Shown one piece after another: positions 9,944-21,412 of a stretch of 64,000 nt of DNA (position 1 is its first letter; every line of letters begins with the position of its first letter). This stretch comes from Mycolicibacterium gilvum. GTDB taxonomy: Bacteria; Actinomycetota; Actinomycetes; Mycobacteriales; Mycobacteriaceae. The position numbers and the translations under genes are program-made. The DNA is taken from positions 3,162,001 through 3,226,000 of the forward strand of contig NZ_UGQM01000001.1 of the NCBI RefSeq assembly GCF_900454025.1. The letters run 5' to 3'. A model generated the notes under the pieces. It had not been told where the DNA came from and searched no databases. It saw nothing but the letters and a program-made list of their open reading frames with translations.

Positions 9944-10690
9944 GTGGAGAAAGTGATCATCACTCTGCGTGGCGCGCCGGGCGACGACGCGTGGTGCACC
10001 GCGTTACGCACCGACGTCGCCCCACTGCTGCTGGACACGGGCGCTCCCGGCGTGACGGTCAACGTGCGCGACGCCGCTGTCACCGACTCCCTGATGACGC
10101 TGACGACCCTCGACCCACCGGTCATCGCTCTGGTCAGCGTGTGGACCCCGCAGTACTACGGTGAGCAGATCCACACTGCGACAACGCTGTTGGGTCAAAT
10201 CTGCGAGTCGACCGCGGCGTACCTGGTCACCGAGTCCGTCCCGCTTGCCGGCCCCGTCACCGCGCCGGGGGAGCGCACGCCGGGACTGGCCAACGTCGCG
10301 CTGCTGCGCCGACCTGCCGGACTCGACGAGCGCACGTGGCTGCACCGCTGGCACCTCGACCACACCCGCGTCGCGATCGACACGCAGTCCACCTTCGGCT
10401 ACACCCAGAACACCGTGGTCCGGGCGATCACCGACGACGCGCCGCCCATCGACGCGATCGTGGAGGAACTGTTTCCGATCGAGGCGACCTCCGACCTGCA
10501 CGCGTTCTTCGGGGCCGCCGACGACGCCGACCTCAGCGACCGCATGACCAGAATGGTCGCCAGCACAACGGCGTTCGGCGCGAACGAGAACGTCGACACG
10601 GTGCCGACGAGCAGGTACGTGCTGCGCGACCCGTTCGCCGCGCCGGCCGCCGACGATCCGACCGGCCGGCGGGATACGCTGCTGCGGTGA
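9944..10690 (+). CDS. EthD-like dimeric alpha/beta-barrel protein
   Basis: This 248-residue protein resembles EthD-domain proteins. A conserved segment ERTWLHRWHLDHTRVAIDT in the middle is typical of the ferredoxin-like barrel. These proteins often assist lipid or ring degradation, but the reaction is rarely known. The start is GTG 9944, with TATGTT six bases upstream (leaderless). Its TGA overlaps the GTG of the enoyl-CoA hydratase gene (GTGA), so the two form a coupled operon and probably share a pathway. Confidence 0.7.
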   Translation: MEKVIITLRGAPGDDAWCTALRTDVAPLLLDTGAPGVTVNVRDAAVTDSLMTLTTLDPPVIALVSVWTPQYYGEQIHTATTLLGQICESTAAYLVTESVPLAGPVTAPGERTPGLANVALLRRPAGLDERTWLHRWHLDHTRVAIDTQSTFGYTQNTVVRAITDDAPPIDAIVEELFPIEATSDLHAFFGAADDADLSDRMTRMVASTTAFGANENVDTVPTSRYVLRDPFAAPAADDPTGRRDTLLR

Positions 10691-11439
10691 CTCTGCAGAT
10701 CAGCGACGAGAACCGGGTCCGCACCCTGGTGCTGAACCGGCCCGACGCTCTCAACGCGTTCAACCAGGAGCTCTATCTGGCCACCGCGACCGCGCTGCGC
10801 GACGCAGCCGACGACCCCGAGGTCGCGGTGGTGCTCCTGACCGGCGCCGGCCGCGCGTTCAGCGCCGGCAACGACCTCAAGGAGATGCAGGCGGGCATCA
10901 CCGACGGATCGCTGACGGCCGACGGCAGCCATTTCACGACCATGATCGACGCGCTGATCGATCTCCCGAAACCGCTGATCTGTGCCGTCAACGGCGTGGG
11001 CCTCGGAATCGGCACCACGATCCTCGGCTATGCCGATCTGGTCTTCATGTCCTCGACGGCGCGGTTGAAGTGCCCGTTCACCAGTTTGGGCGTGGCACCC
11101 GAGGCCGCTTCGTCGTATCTGCTGCCGCAGCTCATCGGCCGGCAGAACGCCGCGTGGCTGCTGCTGTCCTCGGAGTGGGTCGACGCCGACGAGGCGCACC
11201 GCATGGGGATCGCATGGAAGGTCTGCGAGCCCGACGATCTGCTTCCCGAAGCGCGCAGGCACGCCGAAATCCTTGCGGCACGGTCGATTCCGAGCCTGAT
11301 CGCGGTGAAGAAGACGATGGTCGCACCGCACCGCGCCGAGATCGCCGCAGCGACCGCGCGGGAGAACGCGCACTTCCAGGAGTTGCTGGGTGGCGTAGCC
11401 AATGCCGCCGCCCTGGCGGAGTTCACGCAGAAGGGCTGA
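10687..11439 (+). CDS. Enoyl-CoA hydratase/isomerase family protein
   Basis: A 250-residue crotonase-fold enzyme. The oxyanion-hole segments AGRAFSAGNDLKEM and AVNGVGLGIGTTIL are clear, and the APEAASSYLLP loop carries the usual catalytic acid region. It should hydrate or isomerise an enoyl-CoA in fatty-acid or sterol breakdown. The GTG start overlaps the stop of the EthD-like gene. The open frame extends far upstream, but that part lies inside the preceding gene and has no family similarity, so 10687 is the supported start. Confidence 0.88.
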   Translation: MTLQISDENRVRTLVLNRPDALNAFNQELYLATATALRDAADDPEVAVVLLTGAGRAFSAGNDLKEMQAGITDGSLTADGSHFTTMIDALIDLPKPLICAVNGVGLGIGTTILGYADLVFMSSTARLKCPFTSLGVAPEAASSYLLPQLIGRQNAAWLLLSSEWVDADEAHRMGIAWKVCEPDDLLPEARRHAEILAARSIPSLIAVKKTMVAPHRAEIAAATARENAHFQELLGGVANAAALAEFTQKG

Positions 11440-11440
11440 G

Positions 11441-11635
11441 TCAGCCGACGCTCTCGCGCTTGCAGTCCTCGACCTGGAAATAGGCCTCGATGATGGAGCG
11501 CAGCGTGCGCCGGCAGCGGCCGCAGTCGCCGCCCGCACCGCAGGCTTCGGCGATCTCCCGGGACGTTCGCGCGCCCTTGGCCACCACGTCCTGGACCACG
11601 TGACTCGTGGTTCCGGTGCACAGGCAGACGAACAT
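11441..11635 (-). CDS. bfd: Bacterioferritin-associated ferredoxin (Bfd)
   Basis: A 64-residue [2Fe-2S] protein with the Bfd cysteine pattern: Cys4-x-Cys6 and Cys38-xx-Cys41. Bfd passes electrons to bacterioferritin so that stored Fe(III) is reduced and released. It starts one base after the stop of the upstream gene on the same strand. The bacterioferritin gene bfrA is divergently placed about 0.9 kb away, with IdeR-like boxes between. This is consistent with making the iron-release partner when iron is scarce. Confidence 0.93.
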   Translation of the reverse strand: MFVCLCTGTTSHVVQDVVAKGARTSREIAEACGAGGDCGRCRRTLRSIIEAYFQVEDCKRESVG

Positions 11636-11636
11636 G

Positions 11637-12269
11637 TCAGACCTGCTCGCCGACGCTCATCAGGTGGGCGAGACGCCCCACGAACCGGGTGGGGTAGGCA
11701 CCCATCCCCGCGTTCGTCATCCACTCGGCCGCGGCGTCGGGGTGCTCGATCCACTGCCGGGCGCTGGCCTCGTCGGCGATCTCCTGCAGGATCAGCACTT
11801 CGTGGCCGTCGTCGAGCGCGCGGTACACCCAGATCTTGCGGACCCCGCCCTGCCGGAAGCGGTCGAGGCCGTCGTGCACCTTGTCCATCAACGTGGAGAC
11901 GTCCTGCACCGAGGACATCACGCCGACGACCACCCGGCCGACCGCCTTGTCTTCGCCCGAACCGGTCAGGTCGATCTTCTCGACGACCTCACCACCGAAC
12001 ACCGGAGGTATGTCGTCGGCACCGGAGATGTCGAACCATTCGAAGATCGCCGGCGAGCTGAGTACCTCACGAATCGAACGTGCCTGCCGAATTCCGATGG
12101 TGACGAGTACGCGGCGCGGTTCCCAAATGGATTCGTACAGCACCACGTGGTGCGCACCGATCGAGTGGAGGCCGTCGCGATGCTTTCCGAGCCATTTCCA
12201 CATCACATCGACATCGTCGACCTTGAAATCACACGCAAGGATGAATGAGTGCAGATCGTACTCACCCAT
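11637..12269 (-). CDS. Conserved hypothetical protein upstream of bfd
   Basis: This 210-residue soluble protein has no family I can name with confidence. It looks like two related ferredoxin-like halves: an N-terminal half with DFKVDDVDVMWKWLGKHRDG, and a C-terminal half with VYRALDDGHEVLILQEIADE, which resembles antibiotic-biosynthesis-monooxygenase/EthD-type barrels. It is the first gene of a two-gene operon with bfd. An IdeR-like box overlaps its start codon, so it is probably repressed by iron-loaded IdeR. A role in iron mobilisation or haem handling is possible but not shown. Confidence 0.75.
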   Translation of the reverse strand: MGEYDLHSFILACDFKVDDVDVMWKWLGKHRDGLHSIGAHHVVLYESIWEPRRVLVTIGIRQARSIREVLSSPAIFEWFDISGADDIPPVFGGEVVEKIDLTGSGEDKAVGRVVVGVMSSVQDVSTLMDKVHDGLDRFRQGGVRKIWVYRALDDGHEVLILQEIADEASARQWIEHPDAAAEWMTNAGMGAYPTRFVGRLAHLMSVGEQV

Positions 12270-12286
12270 TGGTTACCCTTACCTAT
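12268..12286. promoter_or_regulatory. IdeR-like iron box overlapping start of bfd operon
   Basis: ATTGGTTACCCTTACCTAT matches 13 of 19 positions of the IdeR consensus TTAGGTTAGGCTAACCTAA. It covers the start codon of the gene upstream of bfd, a position typical of repression. IdeR is the iron-dependent regulator of mycobacteria. Confidence 0.5.
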
Positions 12287-12302
12287 TGTCCGGTCAAAAC
12301 GG

Positions 12303-12321
12303 TTAGCGCAGTCTAACCTTA
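12303..12321. promoter_or_regulatory. IdeR-like iron box between bfd operon and bfrA
   Basis: TTAGCGCAGTCTAACCTTA matches 14 of 19 positions of the IdeR consensus. The right half is nearly perfect (CTAACCTTA). It lies about 190 bases before bfrA and 34 bases from the bfd-operon start. In M. tuberculosis bfrA also has upstream IdeR boxes and is activated by iron-loaded IdeR, so a dual role is plausible here. Confidence 0.55.
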
Positions 12322-12508
12322 CTTAGCCTAGGCAGTCCAGAGAAACCTCCTGATCTGGGCGTGAGGGCATCCCACGAACCTCAGAACAGCACGCCATGGG
12401 TCGAAATGGCGAGCTTTTGACCCGGCTAATGGACTAGATTGAATGTGTTCGCACACAGCCCGTGCAGATACCGCACACATTCAGTCACGATGCCCCGAGG
12501 AGCAAGTC

Positions 12509-15194
<2,686 letters not shown>

Positions 15195-15213
15195 AACAGG
15201 TTACAGTTCGGGC

Positions 15214-15696
15214 ATGAGCAGAATCGGAGACTTCAGCGACGACGACGTCACCGGATTCGCGGTGAAGTCACCGGAGTTGGGCGGCGCGATGGCCCAGTTC
15301 ACCAACGCCGTCTACACCAAGAGCCGGTTGCCGATGCGGACCAGGGAAGCAGCGCGGATCGTCATCGCCTACGCCAACGAATGCGTGGTGTGCCAGAACA
15401 CCCGCGACGCCGAGGGCGAGGCCAACGGCATCACCGAGGAGTTCTACGACTACGCCACGCAGTGGCGGACCTGGCCCGGGTACAGCGACGCCGAACGGAT
15501 CGCGATGGAGTTCGCGCACCGGTTCGCGACCGACCACACGGCGCTGCGCGACGACGAGGACTTCTGGGAGCGGGCGTCCGCGCACTTCTCCGACGAACTG
15601 CTCACCGATCTGGCGATCTCCTGCGCGATGTGGGTGGGCATGGGCCGGATGCTGCGCACCCTCGACATCGGACAGAGCTGCAAAATCACCCTGTAA
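15214..15696 (+). CDS. Carboxymuconolactone decarboxylase/AhpD-like protein
   Basis: A 160-residue all-helical CMD-domain protein with the redox pair NECVVCQNTRDA. In AhpD the motif is ExxxCxxCxxxH; here Arg follows where His is usual, so peroxidase-partner activity is uncertain. ATG 15214 has TACAGT six bases upstream, which suggests a leaderless mRNA. It sits between the MFS and glnA3 genes, which are neighbours in M. tuberculosis, so it is either an insertion here or a loss there. Confidence 0.8.
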   Translation: MSRIGDFSDDDVTGFAVKSPELGGAMAQFTNAVYTKSRLPMRTREAARIVIAYANECVVCQNTRDAEGEANGITEEFYDYATQWRTWPGYSDAERIAMEFAHRFATDHTALRDDEDFWERASAHFSDELLTDLAISCAMWVGMGRMLRTLDIGQSCKITL

Positions 15697-15727
15697 GGCC
15701 CCACCCGGGCGTTGCAGAATGGCTGGC

Positions 15728-17080
15728 ATGGCCGCCAAACCGCTCGCCGCCGCCGCGATCGCCCAACTCGAGGCCGACGGCGTCGCGACGCTGATCGGCA
15801 CCGTGGTGAACCCCGCCGGATTGATCCACGCCAAGACCGTCCCGCTGCGGCGGATGGGCTCGTTCGCCGAGCCGGGTCTCGGCGCCAGCCCGGTGTGGCA
15901 CGTGTTCGCGATCGACCAGACCGGCATCGTGTTCGGCGAGTCCACCGGGGTGGTGGGGGACCAGCGGATCCGCATCGACCTCGGCGCGCTGCGCATCCTG
16001 GGCGACGGATTCGCCTGGGCGCCAGGGTCGTTCTTCACCCAGGACGGCGCTCCCGACCCCTACTGCGCGCGCGGCGCGCTGCGCAGGGTTTCCCAGCGGC
16101 TTGCCGACGCCGGCATCAGCGCGCTGGTCGGCCATGAGATCGAGTTCGTCCTCGTCGGGCCCGACGGAGCGCGCCTGCCCGCTCACCTGTGGGCGCAGTA
16201 CGGGCTGGCGGGCGTCCTGGAGCACGAGGGCTTCGTCCGTGACGTGACCGCGGCTGCCAACGCCTCCGGTGTCGCGATCGAACAGTTCCATCCCGAGTAC
16301 GGGGCCAACCAGTTCGAGATCTCGCTGGCGCCACAGCCTCCGGTCGCGGCCGCCGACCACGTCACGCTGATGCGCATCATCGTCGGCCGGGTGGCCCGCA
16401 CCTACGGCATGCGCGCCAGTCTGTCCCCGGTGCCCTTCGCCGGCAGCGTCGGATCCGGCGCACACCAGCACTTCTCGCTGACCCGAGACGACGTGCCGCT
16501 GTTCTCCGGGGGAGACGGACCCGTGGGCATGACCGCCGACGGCGCGTCGGCGGTCGCCGGCGTCCTGAACGGTCTCACCGAGGCGCAGGGAGTGCTGAGC
16601 GGATCGGTGGTGTCCGGCCTGCGGATGGCGCCGGGACGCTGGTCAGGCGCCTACGCCTGCTGGGGCACCGAGAATCGCGAGGCCGCGGTGCGGTATCTGA
16701 CCCGCGGCGACGCCAACCCGTACGGAGCCCACGTCGAGGTGAAGATCATCGATCCGTCGGCCAACCCCTACCTTGCGTCCGCCACGATTCTGGGACTGGC
16801 GCTCGACGGGATGACCCGGGGTCTTGAGCTGCCGGCCGAGGTGGCCGTCGACCCGTCGAGCCTGTCGCAGACCGCGCGCGCCGAGGTTGGCGTCACGGTG
16901 TTGCCCACCGACCAGACCGCCATCCTCGACGCCCTCGGCGCGTCGGCCACGATGCGCGACATCCTGGGCGACGCTGTGGTGGATGCCGTGATCGCGGTCC
17001 GCCGCTACGAGCAGGAGCACTACGGCGGCCTGGATCCCGACGCCGTCACCGAGAAGTTCCGCCTCGCCTGGAGCGTCTGA
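15728..17080 (+). CDS. glnA3: Glutamine synthetase-like ligase GlnA3
   Basis: The 450-residue protein belongs to the glutamine synthetase fold and closely matches M. tuberculosis GlnA3 (Rv1878), including the conserved start PLAAAAIAQLEA, HPEYGANQFEISLAP, GSGAHQHFSL and the C-terminal ending FRLAWSV. GlnA3-type enzymes in actinobacteria ligate glutamate to polyamines rather than to ammonia, so gamma-glutamylpolyamine synthesis is the best guess. ATG 15728 is preferred to ATG 15719 because the Rv1878 N-terminus aligns there and CAGAAT lies 7 nt upstream. The amidohydrolase gene follows after 9 bases, as in M. tuberculosis. Confidence 0.9.
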   Translation: MAAKPLAAAAIAQLEADGVATLIGTVVNPAGLIHAKTVPLRRMGSFAEPGLGASPVWHVFAIDQTGIVFGESTGVVGDQRIRIDLGALRILGDGFAWAPGSFFTQDGAPDPYCARGALRRVSQRLADAGISALVGHEIEFVLVGPDGARLPAHLWAQYGLAGVLEHEGFVRDVTAAANASGVAIEQFHPEYGANQFEISLAPQPPVAAADHVTLMRIIVGRVARTYGMRASLSPVPFAGSVGSGAHQHFSLTRDDVPLFSGGDGPVGMTADGASAVAGVLNGLTEAQGVLSGSVVSGLRMAPGRWSGAYACWGTENREAAVRYLTRGDANPYGAHVEVKIIDPSANPYLASATILGLALDGMTRGLELPAEVAVDPSSLSQTARAEVGVTVLPTDQTAILDALGASATMRDILGDAVVDAVIAVRRYEQEHYGGLDPDAVTEKFRLAWSV

Positions 17081-17089
17081 GAGCGTGGG

Positions 17090-18202
17090 GTGCGCGTGAG
17101 CTCGCTGCGTGAACACATCGAGGCGGTGCCGCTCGTCGATCACCACGTGCACGGGTGCTGGCTCGGCCGGCATGACCGGGCGCAGTTCGAGAACGCCCTC
17201 AACGAGGCCGACACCGCGCCACTCGCCGAGTTCGACTCCGCCTTCGACACCCAACTCGGATTTGCCGTGCGGGCGCACTGCGCGCAGACCGTGGGCCTGG
17301 AGCGGCACTGCGGCGCCGACGAGTACTGGAACGCACGCGCCCGCATCGACGAAGATGTTCTGGCGCAACGGTTTCTGGGCGGTGCCGGAGTGTCGGACTG
17401 GATCGTCGACACCGGCTTCGCCCACGGAGTGGCCGATCCCGAGCAGCTCGCCGGGCTCGGGGCCGGCCGGGTGCACGAGGTCGTCCGGCTGGAGTCGACC
17501 GCCGAGCTGGCCGCCGCCGCCACCGGTGACTACGCGGCCGCGTTCGACGAACTGCTCGACAGGCAGACCCGCACCGCGGTCGGCACCAAGTCGATCCTCG
17601 CCTACCGCGGCGGCTTCGTCGGCGACCTGTCGGACCCGTCGCCCCGCGAGGTCGCCGACGCGGCGGCACGATGGCGCGATGCCGGCGGGACGCGGCTCAC
17701 CGACCGCGTGCTACTGCGTTTCGGGCTGCACCGCGCGTTGCGGATCGGCAAGCCGCTGCAAGTGCATGTCGGGTTCGGCGACCGGGACTGCGATCTGCAC
17801 ACCGCCAATCCGATCCACCTGCTCGACTTCCTGCGGAGGAGCGGCGACACCCCGGTGATGCTGCTGCACTGTTATCCCTACGAGCGCGAGGCCGGCTACC
17901 TGGCGCAGGCGTTTCATAACGTCTATCTCGACGGCGGGCTCTCCATCAACCATCTGGGCGCGCGGTCGGCGGCCTTCATCGCCCGACTGCTGGAGATGGC
18001 GCCGTTCCGCAAGATCCTGTACTCCTCGGACGGATTCGGCCCCGCCGAACTGCACTATCTCGGAGCGCGCCTGTGGCGCAACGGGATCGGTGCGGCGATG
18101 CAGAGCTTCATCGACACCGGCGAGTGGAGCGAGGCGGACGCGACGCGGGTGGTCGACCTGATCGCCCACCGGAATGCCCGGCGCGTCTATCGACTCGACT
18201 GA
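17090..18202 (+). CDS. Amidohydrolase (Rv1879-like)
   Basis: A 370-residue metal-dependent amidohydrolase. The TIM-barrel metal site begins with VDHHVHG (residues about 17-23). Later strands end in LQVHVGFGDRDCD and LLHCYPYERE (His ligands), with ILYSSDGFG (Asp) near the C-terminus. It is co-transcribed with glnA3 (9-base gap). This pairing is conserved in M. tuberculosis and suggests hydrolysis of a product or precursor of GlnA3, such as a gamma-glutamylated amine. The start is GTG 17090; GTG 17096 is an alternative. Confidence 0.85.
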   Translation: MRVSSLREHIEAVPLVDHHVHGCWLGRHDRAQFENALNEADTAPLAEFDSAFDTQLGFAVRAHCAQTVGLERHCGADEYWNARARIDEDVLAQRFLGGAGVSDWIVDTGFAHGVADPEQLAGLGAGRVHEVVRLESTAELAAAATGDYAAAFDELLDRQTRTAVGTKSILAYRGGFVGDLSDPSPREVADAAARWRDAGGTRLTDRVLLRFGLHRALRIGKPLQVHVGFGDRDCDLHTANPIHLLDFLRRSGDTPVMLLHCYPYEREAGYLAQAFHNVYLDGGLSINHLGARSAAFIARLLEMAPFRKILYSSDGFGPAELHYLGARLWRNGIGAAMQSFIDTGEWSEADATRVVDLIAHRNARRVYRLD

Positions 18203-18211
18203 TCCTGGGGC

Positions 18212-18243
18212 TTGACAACATACAACCGGTTGGTTGTATGTTG
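18212..18243. promoter_or_regulatory. ArsR promoter and palindromic operator
   Basis: A perfect 12-bp inverted repeat (CAACATACAACC at 18216-18227 and its complement at 18232-18243) encloses GGTT. It covers a near-consensus -35 TTGACA (18212-18217) and a -10 TATGTT (18237-18242) with a 19-bp spacer. The start codon follows six bases later. The layout is that of a self-repressed regulator promoter. Confidence 0.85.
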
Positions 18244-18248
18244 GTGTG

Positions 18249-18602
18249 GTGGCAGTACAGGAAGAGGACAGAGTCGACGCGCTGTTCCACGCGCTCTCCG
18301 ACCGCACCCGCCGCGACATCATGCGGCGCGTGCTTGCCGGGGAGCATTCGGTCTCGACGCTCGCGTCGAAGTACGACATGAGCTTCGCCGCGGTGCAGAA
18401 ACACGTCGCCGTCCTGGACAGGGCCGGCCTCATCACCAAGAGGCGACGTGGCCGTGAGCAACTCGCCAGCGGGGATGTCGCGGCAGTCAGGTCGGTGGCG
18501 TCTGCACTCGAGGAACTCGAACAGATCTGGCGGGGCCGGGTGGAACGCATCGACGACCTCATCGCCACCGACAAGGAACCGAAGAACGCAACAAAGGAGT
18601 GA
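18249..18602 (+). CDS. ArsR-type winged-helix repressor
   Basis: The 117-residue regulator has an ArsR fold: ALSDRTRRDIMRRVL, then a recognition helix SFAAVQKHVAVLDRAGL and the wing ITKRRRGREQ. No metal-site cysteines are seen, so it belongs to the non-metal ArsR branch often paired with AHSA1/SRPBCC proteins. GTG 18249 lies six bases after TATGTT, indicating leaderless initiation. The SRPBCC gene starts 3 bases after its stop. It probably represses both genes through the palindrome in the promoter. Confidence 0.9.
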   Translation: MAVQEEDRVDALFHALSDRTRRDIMRRVLAGEHSVSTLASKYDMSFAAVQKHVAVLDRAGLITKRRRGREQLASGDVAAVRSVASALEELEQIWRGRVERIDDLIATDKEPKNATKE

Positions 18603-18604
18603 CC

Positions 18605-19090
18605 ATGCCCGTGACCGACGTCCAGCACGACATCGACAGCCGCACCCTGACCATCGTCGCCGACTTCGCGGCCCCGGTGGAACGGATCTGGCAGATCTAC
18701 GCCGATCCCCGCCAGCTCGAAAAGATCTGGGGCCCACCGGAATACCCGGCCACTGTGGTCGACCACGACCTACGGCCCGGCGGCCGTGTCACCTATTTCA
18801 TGACCGGCCCCGAGGGCGACAAGCACGCCGGATACTGGCAGATCACCGCGGTCGACGAGCCGAACGGATTCACCTTCGACGACGGATTCGCCGACCTCGA
18901 CTTCAACCCGAACCCGGAACTGCCGGTCTCGAAGAACGTCTTCACGTTCACGGCGCACAACGGCGGCACCAGGTCGACGTTCGTCAGCACCTACGCCACC
19001 GCCGAAGCACTGCAGCAGGTACTCGAGATGGGCGTCGTCGAAGGCGCCACGTCCGCGATCAACCAGATCGACGGCCTCCTCGCGGGCTGA
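18605..19090 (+). CDS. SRPBCC/AHSA1-domain protein
   Basis: A 161-residue START-like lipid or ligand-binding fold of the AHSA1 (Hsp90 activator-like) family. Typical elements are FAAPVERIWQIYADP near the start, IWGPPEYPATV, and the central RPGGRVTYFMTGPEG. It binds a small hydrophobic ligand, identity unknown. AGGAG lies six bases before ATG 18605. It is co-transcribed with the ArsR gene, a pairing common in actinobacteria and likely a ligand/repressor module. Confidence 0.88.
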   Translation: MPVTDVQHDIDSRTLTIVADFAAPVERIWQIYADPRQLEKIWGPPEYPATVVDHDLRPGGRVTYFMTGPEGDKHAGYWQITAVDEPNGFTFDDGFADLDFNPNPELPVSKNVFTFTAHNGGTRSTFVSTYATAEALQQVLEMGVVEGATSAINQIDGLLAG

Positions 19091-19155
19091 ACCCCCGCCG
19101 ACGGTCTCTTCGCGGGCTGAACCCGCACCGACGGTCTTTTCGCGGGCTGAACCCG
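19081..19155 (+). repeat. 30-bp tandem repeat with terminator-like stems
   Basis: Two and a half copies of a 30-bp unit beginning CGCGGGCTGAACCC start at 19081, 19111 and 19141. The first copy contains the stop codon of the SRPBCC gene. The second and third copies can each form a GCGGG-ctgaa-CCCGC stem. The array lies between convergent genes and probably ends transcription from both sides. Confidence 0.75.
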
Positions 19156-19156
19156 C

Positions 19157-20917
19157 TCAGCGGACTCCGCGTACCAGCCGGCCTGGCCGTTCCCCGGTGT
19201 CGACGCCGAAACGCCGCGTCACCACGCCGCTGACCACGGTCGCGTCGTAACCGGATGCGCCCTGGATGAGTCGTCGACCGCCCGCGGGCAGGTCGTGGAC
19301 CATCCGGGGCACATCCAGACGCAGCGCATCCATGTCGATGACGTTGATGTCGGCCTTCTTGCCCGGCGCGATCACACCGCGGTCGGACAGGCCGAAAAGC
19401 GTTGCCGTATCCAGGGTCTGCTTGCGGACCACTGCTTCCAGCGAGAACTTCGGACCGCGGTGACGGTCCCGCGCCCAGTGCGTCAGCAGGAACGTGGGAT
19501 AGGAGGCGTCGCAGATCAGCCCGCAATGTGCGCCGCCGTCGGACAATCCCGACACGGTGCCCGGATGCGACATCATCTCGTGGATGGCGTCGTGGTTGCC
19601 GTCGGCGTAGTTGAAGAACGGCAGCATCAGCATCGCGGTGGCGTCGTCTTCGAGCATCAGGTCGTACAGCGTCGCGAGCGGGTCCGCACCGGCGCGCTCG
19701 GCGATCGCGGCGACGGTCATGTCGGGGGTCGGCTCGTAGTCGGGTGGGTTGCCCATCGGGTAGATCCGGTCCAGCGCGTTCTGCACCAGGGCGAACAGCG
19801 AGTCGAACAGCGGGACCGGCTGCGGGGGAAGATCGCTCTCGGCCAGGATCGCCGCCCGCACTGCGGGTTCGGCCAGTTTCTCGGCGAGCTCCTGCGGTCC
19901 GAGCTGCGCCTTGAGCGCGCGGTAGGTGGGCCGATGGGTGAACGCGTGATAGCCGGCGAATCCGAACAGCATGCCGAACGGCCGAGCGGCGAACTGGCCG
20001 TACACCGGGACACCGTTGTCGTGCGCCTTGCCGATGCGGTCGAGTTGCTCGCGGTACAGCGTGGGGGCGCCGCCGGTCTGCAGCAGCGTGAACGACACCG
20101 GCCGTTCGATGTCCGCGGCGATGCGGGTCAACAGGTCGAGTTCGGTCAGCGACGCCGCGTCGTTCTCGCCCGCGGTGCCGGCCGGGGAGCACTCGAAGAC
20201 CGCCTGACCACCGGCGGCCATCGCCCGCCCGAGGCCCAGCAGTTCCGCCTCGACGGCGTAGGTGCCCGGCATCACGGTGCCGTCCAGCGCGCGGTGCGCC
20301 TCGGTGCGGGAGGTCGAAAAGCCCAGGGCCCCGGCCTCGATGCCCTCCCTGACCAGCCGGGCCATCGCGTCGATGTCGTCTGCGGTGGCGTCCTCGTTGC
20401 GCGCGCCGCGCTCACCCATGACGTACCCGCGCACGGCACTGTGCGCGATCTGCGTGCCGTAGTCGATGGCCAGCGAACGTCTGCCGACCGCGTCCAGGTA
20501 TTCGGGGAAGCTCTCCCATTCCCAGGTGATGCCTTCGGCCAGCGCGCTGCCGGGGATGTCCTCGACGCCTTCCATCAGCTCGATCAGCCACTGCTCCCGG
20601 CCGGGCCGCACCGGTGCGAACCCGACGCCGCAGTTGCCGCTGACCACCGTGGTGACGCCGTGCAGGCTCGACGGTTCCAGCGTCTCGTCCCAGCTCACCT
20701 GACCGTCGTAGTGGGTGTGGATGTCGACGAATCCCGGCGCCACGATGCGCCCCGTCGCGTCGATCTCCCGTGCCGCTTCGGTCTGCAACCCGTCGGCGTC
20801 ACCGCTGCGGCGGCGCACCTCGACGATGCGGCCGTCCTTGATGCCCACATCGGCGCGGAAGCGTTCGGCGCCGGTGCCGTCGACGACGGTGCCGCCGGTG
20901 ATCTTCAGGTCCAGCAT
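19157..20917 (-). CDS. N-acyl-D-amino-acid deacylase-family amidohydrolase
   Basis: The 586-residue amidohydrolase has an N-terminal beta-sandwich ([13 protein letters not shown]), the metal motif [11 protein letters not shown], and the [14 protein letters not shown] loop typical of the D-aminoacylase branch. [12 protein letters not shown] carries the late Asp. It should cleave an amide or N-acyl bond; the substrate is unknown. AAGGAG lies 6 bases before ATG 20917 (an ATG also sits at 20920). It is the last gene of a three-gene minus-strand cluster with a NTF2-fold protein and another amidohydrolase. Confidence 0.85.
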   Translation of the reverse strand: MLDLKITGGTVVDGTGAERFRADVGIKDGRIVEVRRRSGDADGLQTEAAREIDATGRIVAPGFVDIHTHYDGQVSWDETLEPSSLHGVTTVVSGNCGVGFAPVRPGREQWLIELMEGVEDIPGSALAEGITWEWESFPEYLDAVGRRSLAIDYGTQIAHSAVRGYVMGERGARNEDATADDIDAMARLVREGIEAGALGFSTSRTEAHRALDGTVMPGTYAVEAELLGLGRAMAAGGQAVFECSPAGTAGENDAASLTELDLLTRIAADIERPVSFTLLQTGGAPTLYREQLDRIGKAHDNGVPVYGQFAARPFGMLFGFAGYHAFTHRPTYRALKAQLGPQELAEKLAEPAVRAAILAESDLPPQPVPLFDSLFALVQNALDRIYPMGNPPDYEPTPDMTVAAIAERAGADPLATLYDLMLEDDATAMLMLPFFNYADGNHDAIHEMMSHPGTVSGLSDGGAHCGLICDASYPTFLLTHWARDRHRGPKFSLEAVVRKQTLDTATLFGLSDRGVIAPGKKADINVIDMDALRLDVPRMVHDLPAGGRRLIQGASGYDATVVSGVVTRRFGVDTGERPGRLVRGVR

Positions 20918-20941
20918 CATCGTCTCCTTCAGCGGGGCTCG

Positions 20942-21412
20942 TCAGACCAGACCGGTCGCGTCGAACACCCACGACATGTCGGCCTCGGCGAAATCGGCCA
21001 ACCAGGTGGGCGGGGCCTTGCCGGCCAACGCCGCCATGTCCCAGTAGTCCTTCCACAGCGTGATCCTGCCATCCTCCACACGGTGCACCGTGACGAACTG
21101 CAGAACCGCTGATTCGCCTGTGTCCCAGTGCCATTCCTCGTGATGCTCGTACATCACGTCGGCGCCGTTGCTGACCATCAGGCCGGTGAAGTTCTCATAC
21201 GACGCCAGCGGTTCGATGCCGATCTTGAGCCGCTTGACGATGTCCTCGGGTCCACGCGCGGCCGCGGCCGGGCCGACAGGCATGTCGAGGTAGATGCAGT
21301 CGGGGGCCAGGAACGTCTTCACCGCATCCCAGTCGCGCGCCGACAGCGCCGCCCACATGCCGTACACCGTCGCTTCCACCGGCGCTTCCCTCGCGATCTG
21401 GTCAACCGGCAT
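20942..21412 (-). CDS. Limonene-epoxide-hydrolase/SnoaL-like NTF2-fold protein
   Basis: A 156-residue cone-fold (NTF2-like) protein resembling limonene-1,2-epoxide hydrolase relatives such as mycobacterial EphG. WKDYWDMAAL near the C-terminus matches the family Asp region. The Arg-x-Asp part of the usual catalytic triad is not evident (the segment reads YEHHEEWHWD), so epoxide hydrolysis is doubtful. The start overlaps the upstream amidohydrolase gene by 11 bases, and the next gene follows 24 bases after its stop, so all three are probably one operon. Confidence 0.75.
   Translation of the reverse strand: MPVDQIAREAPVEATVYGMWAALSARDWDAVKTFLAPDCIYLDMPVGPAAAARGPEDIVKRLKIGIEPLASYENFTGLMVSNGADVMYEHHEEWHWDTGESAVLQFVTVHRVEDGRITLWKDYWDMAALAGKAPPTWLADFAEADMSWVFDATGLV

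Noticed and set aside
19081..19155. Possible CRISPR array
   Set aside because: The repeats are contiguous without unique spacers and include a stop codon of the upstream gene; no cas genes are near.
19295..21112. A 605-codon plus-strand open frame opposite the amidohydrolase
   Set aside because: It is a low-complexity shadow; the minus-strand amidohydrolase carries the family motifs and a ribosome site.
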